A DNA stretch of 64,000 nt, from the NCBI GenBank assembly GCA_947588705.1, contig CANPYT010000005.1, forward strand, positions 1 to 64,000. The letters run 5' to 3'. Under the pieces are notes generated by a model. The model had not been told where the DNA came from. It worked only from the letters and a program-made list of their open reading frames with translations, and did not search any database. The translations under genes were made by a program, and so were the position numbers. Source of the DNA: an uncultured Acetatifactor sp. (GTDB lineage: Bacteria > Bacillota > Clostridia > Lachnospirales > Lachnospiraceae). Shown one piece after another: positions 8,397 through 15,751 of the stretch; position 1 is the first letter of the stretch, and each line of letters opens with the position of its first letter.

Positions 8397-9602
8397 ATGT
8401 GCATGAGCGAAAACCGATGGACGCATCCTCAGGCAGGACAGCGGGCACATGTCCCACGGCAGGCAAATCTCGAACTTTTGCGCTGCATCGCCATGATGAT
8501 GGTCATTGTACTGCATTATCTGGGGAAGGGGGGCCTGCTGGTCAGCCTGGAGGAAGCGGCTTTGTGTCCGGCGGGGCTTTTGGCCTGGCTGCTGGAGAGT
8601 TTCTGCATTGTGGCCGTGAACGTATATATGCTGATCAGCGGATATTTTTTGAGCGTCTCTTCCTTCCGGCCAAGCCGTCTGATCCAGCTCTGGCTCCAGG
8701 TGTGGAGTTATTCTATAGCGATAGGTCTGCTGGGAGCGCTTACCGGCGTTATAGAGGAGACGGCATTCGACACGCATTTCCTGCTGACGCTTCTGTTTCC
8801 CATTTCCATGGATCATTACTGGTTTTTGACGGCGTATTTCTTCTTATATTTATTGCTGCCTTTTTTAGGCACCGCGGTCCGGCACATGACAAAGCGTCAG
8901 CTGCAGATCGCGGCGCTTTTGCTGCTCTTTGCGTTCAGTGTGCAGAAAAGTATCCTGCCGGTGCGGTTGGAGACGGACGGGCTGGGGTATGACTGCCTGT
9001 GGTATGTGTGTGTGTTTGTGGCCGCCGCTTATATCAGGAGATTCGGAGTTGGCTTTCTCGGAAAAAAGGGCTGCGGCGCCGCCCTGTATGTGGGCGGGTG
9101 CCTGGGGATCTTCGGGGGCACTATGCTCCTGCGGCGGATATATCTGCGCACGGGAAGCCTGGAGCGGCTTCTGCAGGTCTGTATGGAGTATAACCATATC
9201 CTGCCCTTTCTGGCGGCGGTGGGATTGTTCGGCGCCTTTTTGCGGGTAAGGATTTCGGGGAGGTTTGCAGCGGCGGTGTGTAAGGTCTCGCCCTGTACGC
9301 TGGGAGTCTATCTGCTCCACGAAAACCTGGGGCTGCGTTACACCTGGCAGGACTGGCTGGGGGCGGGCAGGCTGTGGACAAAAATGCAGTCGCAGACAGC
9401 GTCTCCGGCGGCTCTTTTGCTGTATGCGGCAGCGGCCGCAGTGTGCGTGTTTGCCGTTGGGATCCTGGCGGAGATGTTTCGGAGGTCTTTGTTTCGTCTG
9501 CTAGACCGCGGATTGGGGGCCCTTGCCCCGTACCGGAAGCTGAAGCAGTGGATCCTAGGGCTGGATGAGTGTTTTCGGAGACAGGGGGAAGGTGCGGCAT
9601 GA
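8397..9602 (+). CDS. Acyltransferase family 3 membrane protein
   Basis: 401 residues with about ten hydrophobic segments. It opens with RQANLELLRCIAMMMVIVLHY, which is the family-3 acyltransferase signature (an R near the first segment and the conserved HY/HF histidine). Members such as OafA and WecH transfer acetyl or other acyl groups from CoA across the membrane to sugars on cell-surface glycans. AGGAGG (8382-8387) sits 9 bases upstream of the ATG at 8397. The gene overlaps the next by 4 bases (ATGA), so the two form a two-gene operon, suggesting a shared job in modifying a surface polymer. Confidence 0.85.
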   Translation: MCMSENRWTHPQAGQRAHVPRQANLELLRCIAMMMVIVLHYLGKGGLLVSLEEAALCPAGLLAWLLESFCIVAVNVYMLISGYFLSVSSFRPSRLIQLWLQVWSYSIAIGLLGALTGVIEETAFDTHFLLTLLFPISMDHYWFLTAYFFLYLLLPFLGTAVRHMTKRQLQIAALLLLFAFSVQKSILPVRLETDGLGYDCLWYVCVFVAAAYIRRFGVGFLGKKGCGAALYVGGCLGIFGGTMLLRRIYLRTGSLERLLQVCMEYNHILPFLAAVGLFGAFLRVRISGRFAAAVCKVSPCTLGVYLLHENLGLRYTWQDWLGAGRLWTKMQSQTASPAALLLYAAAAAVCVFAVGILAEMFRRSLFRLLDRGLGALAPYRKLKQWILGLDECFRRQGEGAA

Positions 9603-11521
9603 CGGGCGGAAACGGCTGGAAAACAGGAAGGCATAGGGAGCTTGCGGGAGCGGGAGGGGCTGGCAGATGGCTGAGGGATCTGTTGGAAAACCTGTATGTG
9701 GTAGTGCTGGTCTTTTATCCCTTGAGGCATGTGGGGATGGGGCTCGACCTGTGGGATACGGGGTATAGCTATGCCAATTTTCAGTATATGGGAACGGAGC
9801 ATATGGATCCCATGTGGCTGTTTGCCACCTATCTGACCAATGTGGTGGGGCATTTCCTGTCCGGGCTTCCGGGAGCCGGCACCCTTCGGGGGATGAATGT
9901 GTACACCGGCCTGTTTGTGAGCTTCCTTGCGCTTACCGGCTTCCTTTTCTGCGTCAGGGAGCTGAAGATGCCCTCCTGGGCGGCGTTTTTGGGGGAGTTT
10001 CTGGCGCTGAGCCTGTGCTGGTGCCCTACGGCGTCCTTTTATAACTATCTGACATATGTCTTTTTGCACGGATGTGTCCTTCTTTTGTACTTCGGCCTCA
10101 CCAGGGAGAAAAAGTGGTGCCTTTTCGGGGCCGGCGTCTGCCTGGGAGCGAATGTGTTCGTCCGATTTTCCAATCTGCCGGAGGCGGCGCTGATCCTGGC
10201 GGTGTGGGCTTACGATGTGATTTTGTGGAGGGAGATGAAAAAAGCGGGGCTTGGGGGGCGGACGGAGAGTCTTCCGGCCCTGCTGGGACGGCATACGCTC
10301 TGGTGCCTGCTGGGGTATCTGGCGGCTCTTGGCGTGTTTTTTGTGGATATACAGGCCCAATATGGCATGGGCGCATACGTGGAGGGGATCCGCCGGCTTT
10401 TCGCCATGACGGACCGGGCGGCGGATTACAAGGCCGCGTCCATGCTTTTTGGCATCGTGCGGACTTATGTGGAACAGTTGTACTGGGTGGTGCGGATCGG
10501 CGTGATCCTGGCGGCAGGGACCGTCCTGTCTGCTGCGGCCGGCTGGCTGGAGGAGCGCCTGCCCTGGAAAAAGGCGGTCCGGACGGCGGCGGGCGCGGCG
10601 TCCGTCCTGCTGGCCGCCGCCATGCTGGCCTGGCTTTCTGCCAGGAAATTTGCCTCCCTGCTTTTTTACACATATGATTCCATGCTGCGGCCGGGCATCC
10701 TGTTTCTGATGCTCACCATGCTGATCGCGCTGGTGCGGATCCTGCATCCCGACAGCGGCCGCCGGGAAAAGCTTTTCAGCGGCATGATGCTCCTGGTGGT
10801 GCTCCTGACCTCTGTGGGCAGCAACAACAATGTGTATCCCAGCCTGAACAACCTGTTTTTGGCGGGGCCTTATACCCTGTGGCAGAGCTGGAGGTTTGTC
10901 CGGTATGTGGGCGGAAAGCGGATTTTTGGGGTCAGGATCTCCGCGTTCCCGGCAAAATGCCTCCTGACGGCGTTCCTGTTAATGTGTTTTTTTCAGTTCA
11001 CCTTGTTTGGCGCGGTTTTTGTGTTTGCGGAGGCCACCGGGGTACAGAATGCGGACAGCTATGTGGAAAATAACGATGTCCTCAAGGGGATCAGGATGAG
11101 CGGGGAGAAGGCCCGCTGGATGACGGAGCTCAGCGGGTATGTGGCGGAGGAAGGGCTTGCGGGGAGGGAAGTGATCCTGTATGGGCAGATCCCCGGGCTT
11201 TCCTACTATCTCGGGATGCCCTCCGCGTTCAACCCCTGGAGCGATCTGGATTCCTATAGTGTGGAGCGGATGGCCTCTGACCTTCAGGAGACAGAGGAGG
11301 AAATGGGGCGGAGCGGTGCGGTGCGCCCGGTGATCCTGATAGAGCGGGAGTACATGGTTTATCTCACGGGGGGAGCGGAGGCCCTGGAGGAGCTGGGAGT
11401 GGGGGAGAAGCGCATGGAACAGATCACGGGAGATCAAAAATGGCCGCTGCTGGTGGAATTTATGGAAAGAAACGGATATGAACCGGATTTCAGCAACGGG
11501 AAATTTACCGTTTACCTTTAA
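9599..11521 (+). CDS. Large polytopic membrane protein, possible GT-C glycosyltransferase
   Basis: 640 residues with roughly a dozen membrane segments over residues 25-500 and a soluble C-terminal domain of about 140 residues. Early in the protein an acidic loop, DLWDTGYSYANFQYMGTEHMDP (split here by the first membrane segment), resembles the extracytoplasmic catalytic loop of GT-C glycosyltransferases, which use polyprenyl-linked sugars. The family is not recognised with confidence. Coupled by ATGA overlap to the family-3 acyltransferase, which supports a role in surface glycan assembly. GC content is very high across the gene. Alternatives are a flippase-like or uncharacterised membrane protein. 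Confidence 0.6.
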   Translation: MTGGNGWKTGRHRELAGAGGAGRWLRDLLENLYVVVLVFYPLRHVGMGLDLWDTGYSYANFQYMGTEHMDPMWLFATYLTNVVGHFLSGLPGAGTLRGMNVYTGLFVSFLALTGFLFCVRELKMPSWAAFLGEFLALSLCWCPTASFYNYLTYVFLHGCVLLLYFGLTREKKWCLFGAGVCLGANVFVRFSNLPEAALILAVWAYDVILWREMKKAGLGGRTESLPALLGRHTLWCLLGYLAALGVFFVDIQAQYGMGAYVEGIRRLFAMTDRAADYKAASMLFGIVRTYVEQLYWVVRIGVILAAGTVLSAAAGWLEERLPWKKAVRTAAGAASVLLAAAMLAWLSARKFASLLFYTYDSMLRPGILFLMLTMLIALVRILHPDSGRREKLFSGMMLLVVLLTSVGSNNNVYPSLNNLFLAGPYTLWQSWRFVRYVGGKRIFGVRISAFPAKCLLTAFLLMCFFQFTLFGAVFVFAEATGVQNADSYVENNDVLKGIRMSGEKARWMTELSGYVAEEGLAGREVILYGQIPGLSYYLGMPSAFNPWSDLDSYSVERMASDLQETEEEMGRSGAVRPVILIEREYMVYLTGGAEALEELGVGEKRMEQITGDQKWPLLVEFMERNGYEPDFSNGKFTVYL

Positions 11522-11663
11522 AAAGGAAAATGCTGTGCGCGGAGAACAGCGCGGACAGCTGATGTGGGATTATGCCCGTTCCTGAGCCGCCGCCCGCAGG
11601 CCGGGAGGGAGCGGCATATCTGTGCCGGAGCGCCGCGCAAAACGTGGGCCTGGGGCGCCTATG

Positions 11664-11704
11664 GAAAAAGGGCCAGCAGCTTTATAACAGCTGCAGGCCC
11701 TTTT
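11664..11704. terminator. Bidirectional terminator between the membrane-protein gene and asnA
   Basis: GGGCC-A-GCAGCT (11670-11681) pairs with AGCTGC-A-GGCCC (11689-11700) around a 7-base loop. It is flanked by AAAAA on the left and TTTT on the right, so it can terminate in both directions. The asnA stop codon (11682-11684) lies in the loop. A second, weaker stem at 11532-11559 follows the membrane-protein gene. Confidence 0.85.
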
Positions 11705-12692
11705 CGGCAGCCTGGGCCATGATGTCCTCAGGCCACAGGGAACATTGTACTTCTCCGATGTGGGCTTTGCGCAGGAAAAACATACAGATCCTGGACTGGC
11801 CGATGCCTCCGCCGATGGTGAAGGGAAGTTCTTCCGCCAGGACAGCCTTATGGAAGGGAAGCTCCGCCCGCTCCGGGCAGCCGGCCTTCTGCAGCTGTTC
11901 CGTCAGTGATTTTTTATCCACGCGGATCCCCATGCTGGACAGCTCCAGGGCGATGTCAAGAACAGGGTAATATACGATAATGTCCGCATTCAGCGCCCAG
12001 TCATCGTAGTCCGGCGCCCTGCCGTCGTGAGGCTTGCCGTTTTCCAGCACATCGCCGATCTGCATGACGCAGACGGCGCCTTTTGCCTTCGCGATGTAAT
12101 ACTCCCGCTCCTTGGGGGTATAGTCGGGGAACATTTCCGCCAGTTCCCCGGTTGTGATAAAGAAGATATCGTGGGGCAGGATCTCTTCAATATAATCATA
12201 TTCGATAGCAAGGTACTTTTCCGTCTTGCGCAGCACCTTGTATACGGTGCGGACGGTATCTTTCAGGGTCTCAAGATTTCGATCTTCCCTTGATATGACC
12301 TTTTCCCAGTCCCACTGGTCTACATAGATGGAATGAATGTTGTCTGTCTCCTCGTCCCGCCGGATGGCGTTCATGTCGGTATAAAGTCCTTCCCCTACGG
12401 AGAAACCGTACTTTTTCAGGGCATACCGTTTCCATTTTGCCAGGGACTGGACGATCTCCCCCTCCCGGTCGCTCTGGTATTTGATATCAAAACTCACGGG
12501 GCGCTCCACGCCGTTTAAATTGTCGTTCAAGCCGGTCAGCGGATCCACAAAAAGGGGCGCGGACACGCGCAGCAGATGCAGGCGTTCCGCCAGCAGGTTC
12601 TGGAAGAAGTCTTTTACGGTCTTGATGGCCACCTGGGTCTCATAGAGGTTCAGGTGGGAAGTATAGTTTTTGGGCAGTGTAAAGTTTGACAT
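11682..12692 (-). CDS. asnA: Aspartate-ammonia ligase (asparagine synthetase A)
   Basis: 336 residues, the usual length of AsnA. It makes asparagine from aspartate, ammonia and ATP in the cytosol and is structurally a class II aminoacyl-tRNA synthetase relative. Recognisable blocks are LHLLRVSAPLFVDPLTGLND near the N-terminus, PVSFDIKYQSDREGEIVQSLAKWKR, GLYTDMNAIRRDEE, YVDQWDWEKVI, and GGGIGQSRICMFFLRKAHIGEVQ near the end. The start is ATG at 12690-12692 with AAGGAAG upstream on the minus strand. It stands alone, divergent from the radical SAM operon and closed by a strong terminator whose loop contains its stop codon. Confidence 0.95.
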   Translation of the reverse strand: MSNFTLPKNYTSHLNLYETQVAIKTVKDFFQNLLAERLHLLRVSAPLFVDPLTGLNDNLNGVERPVSFDIKYQSDREGEIVQSLAKWKRYALKKYGFSVGEGLYTDMNAIRRDEETDNIHSIYVDQWDWEKVISREDRNLETLKDTVRTVYKVLRKTEKYLAIEYDYIEEILPHDIFFITTGELAEMFPDYTPKEREYYIAKAKGAVCVMQIGDVLENGKPHDGRAPDYDDWALNADIIVYYPVLDIALELSSMGIRVDKKSLTEQLQKAGCPERAELPFHKAVLAEELPFTIGGGIGQSRICMFFLRKAHIGEVQCSLWPEDIMAQAAEKGLQLL

Positions 12693-12749
12693 GGTCTTTG
12701 TCTTCCTTGTGATTGATTTTGCTATACAGCTTATGCCGTATCCTATTTT

Positions 12750-12778
12750 ATTTAACCGCTTTTTCCCGTTTTTGGCAA
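12750..12778 (-). promoter_or_regulatory. Candidate asnA promoter
   Basis: Read on the minus strand, TTGCCA (12773-12778) and TTAAAT (12750-12755) are 17 bases apart. The -35 matches at five of six positions and the -10 at four of six. Confidence 0.45.
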
Positions 12779-12819
12779 CAGATATTTTTAGGAAAATTTT
12801 CAAATCTTTTGAAATCCCC

Positions 12820-12848
12820 TTGCAATAGGAGAACGCATGTGCTATCCT
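12820..12848 (+). promoter_or_regulatory. Promoter of the radical SAM operon
   Basis: TTGCAA (12820-12825) and TATCCT (12843-12848) with 17-base spacing. A degenerate LexA-like sequence (GAACGCATGTGC, 12831-12842) fills the spacer and a consensus LexA box begins 3 bases after the -10, so LexA binding would block this promoter. Confidence 0.6.
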
Positions 12849-12851
12849 TAG

Positions 12852-12869
12852 ATAGAACACATGTTCTAT
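12852..12869. promoter_or_regulatory. LexA (DinR) box, SOS operator
   Basis: GAACACATGTTC at 12855-12866 matches the Gram-positive LexA consensus GAAC-N4-GTTC exactly, and the dyad extends to ATAG/CTAT on either side (12852-12869). A one-mismatch copy, GAAC-GCAT-GTGC, lies at 12831-12842. The position at the start of transcription of the radical SAM gene implies induction by DNA damage. Confidence 0.88.
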
Positions 12870-12888
12870 TCTGAAAGGGGGAGGCGCC

Positions 12889-14241
12889 ATGCAATATCTG
12901 GCCGGGGGAGGAGAAGATCCTCTGAAAGGAAAACTGGAGATCCTGGCATCGGCGGCCAAATACGACGTGGCCTGCACTTCGAGCGGGACGGACCGGCACA
13001 ACGACGGCACGGGGACCGGGAACTGCTTTGCCGCCGGGATCTGTCACAGCTTCAGCTCGGACGGCAGGTGCATCTCGCTTCTGAAGATTCTGTTTACCAA
13101 CGAGTGCATTTACGACTGTAAATACTGCATCAACAGGGCGTCGAATGATGTGCCCCGGGCGGCGTTTACGCCGGAGGAGGTCGTAAGGCTGACTCTGGAA
13201 TTTTATCGGCGGAATTATATAGAAGGATTGTTCCTCAGCTCCGGCATTATCGGAAACCCTTCGCTGACGATGGAGCTTCTCTGCCGCACGGTGTGGCTGC
13301 TGCGGAACAGGTATCAGTTCAACGGCTATGTCCATGTGAAGGCTATTCCGGGCGCGGATCCGGAGCTGATCCGCGCCGCGGGGTTTCTTGCGGACAGGAT
13401 GAGCGTTAATCTGGAACTGCCCACTGCGGAGGGGCTGCGGGCGCTGGCGCCCGGCAAACACCGAAAGAATATTTTGACCCCCATGCGCCAGATACAGACG
13501 GGTATCCGGGAGAACCAAAGCGACCTGGTAGTCTACCGGAACGCCCCGCGGTTCGTAGGGGGCGGGCAGGCAACGCAGATGATCATCGGCGCAACGCCGG
13601 AGAACGACTGGCAGATCCTCCAGGTGACGGAAAGCCTGTACCAAAAATTCGAGCTGAAGAGAGTGTTTTATTCGGCCTTTGTAAACGTGACGGGAGACCG
13701 TGCCCTTCCCTCCCTGCCGGGTGGGCCGCCCCTTCTGCGGGAGCACAGGCTTTATCAGGCGGACTGGCTGCTGCGGTTTTATGGCTTTCAGGCGTCGGAG
13801 CTGTTGGACGAGAGCCGCCCCTTTTTTAACGTGATGCTGGATCCCAAGGAGGACTGGGCGGTGCGGCACCTTGAGCAGTTCCCGGTGGAGATCCGCCGGG
13901 CGCCCCTGGAACGTCTGCTGCGGGTCCCGGGCATTGGCGTCAAGAGCGCCCGCCGGATCGTGGCTGCCCGCCGGAATGCGGACCTTACCTTTCAGGACCT
14001 GAAGAAAATCGGCGTGGTGCTGAAACGCGCCCTGTATTTTATCACCTGCGGCGGAAAGATGATGTATCCTGTGAAGCTGGAGGAAGATTATATCGTGAGG
14101 AACCTGACGGATGTGCGGGAGCGGGTGCGTTTTGGCAGCGACGGCATGACCTACAGGCAGATGTCCCTGTTTGATGACGGACGGTTCACGGGGGCTGTAA
14201 GCGCTGCGGAACAGCGGCAGGCCGCGGCGGGGCAGTTTTGA
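12889..14241 (+). CDS. Putative DNA modification/repair radical SAM protein
   Basis: 450 residues. The radical SAM cluster motif CxxxCxxC is present as CIYDCKYC (about residues 73-80), preceded by an unusual cysteine-containing lead-in (ACTSSGTD and NCFAAGICHSFSSDGRC). The C-terminal third holds a helix-hairpin-helix element, VPGIGVKSARRIVAARR (about 346-362), which normally contacts DNA. This domain order fits the family described as putative DNA modification/repair radical SAM proteins (TIGR03916), whose chemistry is unknown. It is followed by its usual partner, a TIGR03915/DUF4130 protein. A LexA box on the promoter supports a DNA-damage role. RBS AGGGGGAGG lies just upstream of ATG 12889. 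Confidence 0.88.
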   Translation: MQYLAGGGEDPLKGKLEILASAAKYDVACTSSGTDRHNDGTGTGNCFAAGICHSFSSDGRCISLLKILFTNECIYDCKYCINRASNDVPRAAFTPEEVVRLTLEFYRRNYIEGLFLSSGIIGNPSLTMELLCRTVWLLRNRYQFNGYVHVKAIPGADPELIRAAGFLADRMSVNLELPTAEGLRALAPGKHRKNILTPMRQIQTGIRENQSDLVVYRNAPRFVGGGQATQMIIGATPENDWQILQVTESLYQKFELKRVFYSAFVNVTGDRALPSLPGGPPLLREHRLYQADWLLRFYGFQASELLDESRPFFNVMLDPKEDWAVRHLEQFPVEIRRAPLERLLRVPGIGVKSARRIVAARRNADLTFQDLKKIGVVLKRALYFITCGGKMMYPVKLEEDYIVRNLTDVRERVRFGSDGMTYRQMSLFDDGRFTGAVSAAEQRQAAAGQF

Positions 14242-14347
14242 AGGGCTGGCGGGAAACGGCTGCGGGCAGGAGGGCGGGAGCCTGTGCCCGCGCATTGTCT
14301 GGCGCGAACCGGCCGTGCGCGGAGGAAGGCGCAGAAATGGAGAGGAA

Positions 14348-15103
14348 ATGACAGTGTATGTCTGCGAGGATTCCCTTGAAGGGATCTTTACCGGGATCTA
14401 TAGGGCCTATGAGGAGAAACGGGATCGGGCGGATACCATGCTCAGCCTGGAGGACGAGCCCATGCTCTTTGCGGAACATGTGAAGGTGGGGCCGGACCGG
14501 TCCAGGGCAGCGAAGGTGATCCGGACGCTGGAAAGGCGGTTCGGCCAGGAGGATTATCTGTCTCTGTGTATGGCTCTGGCAGCGGACGACCCGGGGAAGG
14601 CACAGGCGGTCTACAAGACAGTGGCGCGGGGGCTGGAGCGGAACAGTGCGCCGGGGCATCTTTTCGACGATCTCGCGGACGGCGATGTGCACAGGGCGTT
14701 CTCCCTGGCCAGGGGCGCCAGCCGTGAATTTCACCATCTGCAGGGGTTCGTGCGCTTTCAGGAGGTGGAGGATAAGGTGCTGTATTCCGCCATAGGGCCG
14801 AAGAACAATGTACTCACTTTTCTGATGGCGCATTTTGCGGACAGGCTGCCCCGGGAAAATTTTGTCCTGTTTGACGATAAACGAAAACTGTTCGGCATCC
14901 ATCCGGCGGGAGGATCGTGGTATCTGCTTCAGGGGGAGGAAGATTTGAAGCCCCGGCCGTGCCCGTCGGAAGAGGAGGAGCGGTATCAGGAAGCGTTCCG
15001 CGGTTTTTGCCGGGCCATCGCCATCAGGGAGCGGTACAACCCGCAGCTCCAGAGGAATCTGCTGCCTCTGCGTTTCCGGGAATATATGCTGGAATTTCAG
15101 TAG
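14348..15103 (+). CDS. Putative DNA metabolism protein, TIGR03915/DUF4130 family
   Basis: 251 residues beginning MTVYVCEDSLEGIFTGIYRAYEEK, the standard opening of this family, with the DUF4130 core continuing through HHLQGFVRFQEVEDKVLYSAIGPKNNVL and FADRLPRENFVLFDDKRKLF. The family occurs next to the radical SAM protein as here and is related in fold to uracil-DNA glycosylase-like proteins, which suggests it recognises or excises a damaged base (family-level inference). It lies 106 bases after the radical SAM gene with no terminator between, so it should share the LexA-controlled transcript. Start set by GGAGAGG just before ATG 14348. Confidence 0.85.
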   Translation: MTVYVCEDSLEGIFTGIYRAYEEKRDRADTMLSLEDEPMLFAEHVKVGPDRSRAAKVIRTLERRFGQEDYLSLCMALAADDPGKAQAVYKTVARGLERNSAPGHLFDDLADGDVHRAFSLARGASREFHHLQGFVRFQEVEDKVLYSAIGPKNNVLTFLMAHFADRLPRENFVLFDDKRKLFGIHPAGGSWYLLQGEEDLKPRPCPSEEEERYQEAFRGFCRAIAIRERYNPQLQRNLLPLRFREYMLEFQ

Positions 15104-15220
15104 AAATGCATAAAAAATAGGGCAGGATGTGCAGAAAAAATGATACAGGAAAATACGGCCTATGTGAAAATTTGATAAAAATAGGCACATGACGCCATAA
15201 AAATTCGGGCAGAAAAACAC

Positions 15221-15248
15221 TTTACATTTTGAATAATCTGCATATAAT
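15221..15248 (+). promoter_or_regulatory. Promoter of the HPr-like gene
   Basis: TTTACA at 15221-15226 and a perfect TATAAT at 15243-15248 are 16 bases apart. The gene start lies 55 bases downstream. Confidence 0.75.
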
Positions 15249-15303
15249 TGTAAATTATAGAACTGAGAATGTCATTCATTTAACTATGAAAGGAAGGTTG
15301 GAA

Positions 15304-15528
15304 ATGGTAAAGACGATTCAGTTGACACCAGATGAGGTCCGGCACTTTGTGGATGTTACATCCAGATGCGATTTCGACATTGACATTTCCTATAACAGGT
15401 ACGTAGTGGATGCGAAGTCGTTCTTAGGAGTGTACGGGTTGGATTTCAGAAGCCCGCTCACTGTATCCTATGAAGGTTACAATGCGGAGCTGGAGGAGCT
15501 TTTGCAAAAGCTGAACATGGCAAGCTAG
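15304..15528 (+). CDS. HPr-family protein lacking the phospho-histidine
   Basis: 74 residues with the HPr ferredoxin-like pattern: IQLTPDEVRHFVDVTSRCDFDIDI, then VDAKSFLGVYGLDF, which corresponds to the Ser46 regulatory region of HPr (the AKSILGL block), then a C-terminal helix LEELLQKLN. The segment that should hold the catalytic histidine (GIHARPA near residue 15) is absent, so it cannot act as the normal phosphotransferase carrier. A Ser46-type site may survive, which would suit a Crh-like signalling role (inference). RBS AAGGAAGG supports ATG 15304. Single gene with its own promoter and terminator. Confidence 0.72.
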   Translation: MVKTIQLTPDEVRHFVDVTSRCDFDIDISYNRYVVDAKSFLGVYGLDFRSPLTVSYEGYNAELEELLQKLNMAS

Positions 15529-15556
15529 AACAGGCTCCTGTATTGCGCAGGCTGGG

Positions 15557-15576
15557 CTGTTACGCATGTGTAACAG
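15557..15576. repeat. Perfect 7-bp inverted repeat
   Basis: CTGTTAC (15557-15563) and GTAACAG (15570-15576) frame a 6-base loop between the HPr-like gene and its terminator. No T-run follows. It could be a protein-binding dyad or an RNA stem. Confidence 0.4.
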
Positions 15577-15596
15577 GCGCCGCGCAGAAATAATTG

Positions 15597-15644
15597 ACTC
15601 CCTGTGAAAGATAGGCTACTATTTTTCATGGGGAGTTTTCTTTT
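15597..15644 (+). terminator. Rho-independent terminator after the HPr-like gene
   Basis: ACTCCCTGTGAAA (15597-15609) pairs with TTTCATGGGGAGT (15624-15636), 13 bp with two G-T pairs, followed by TTTTCTTTT. Confidence 0.85.
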
Positions 15645-15751
15645 GGGCATTCCGGGGCGCGGGGCTTTTGGCAGGGCGCGGTTTTCGGGATGCGCATGGT
15701 TTTCCATAGAGACAGCGGGGCCGGGCGTTTTGGCCTGCGGGAAGAGGAAAT

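Noticed and set aside
9338-10747. Minus-strand open frame of about 470 codons opposite the membrane protein
   Set aside because: Composition is dominated by Gln, His, Pro and Arg as expected from the complement of a GC-rich membrane-protein gene.
12748-14295. Long minus-strand open frame opposite the radical SAM gene
   Set aside because: It is antisense to a gene with intact CxxxCxxC and HhH motifs, with no homologous look and no start signals.
15594-15622. TTGACT-17-TACTAT, a promoter-like pair ahead of the XPD-like helicase gene
   Set aside because: It lies inside the stem and loop of the strong terminator at 15597-15644, so the resemblance is probably accidental.
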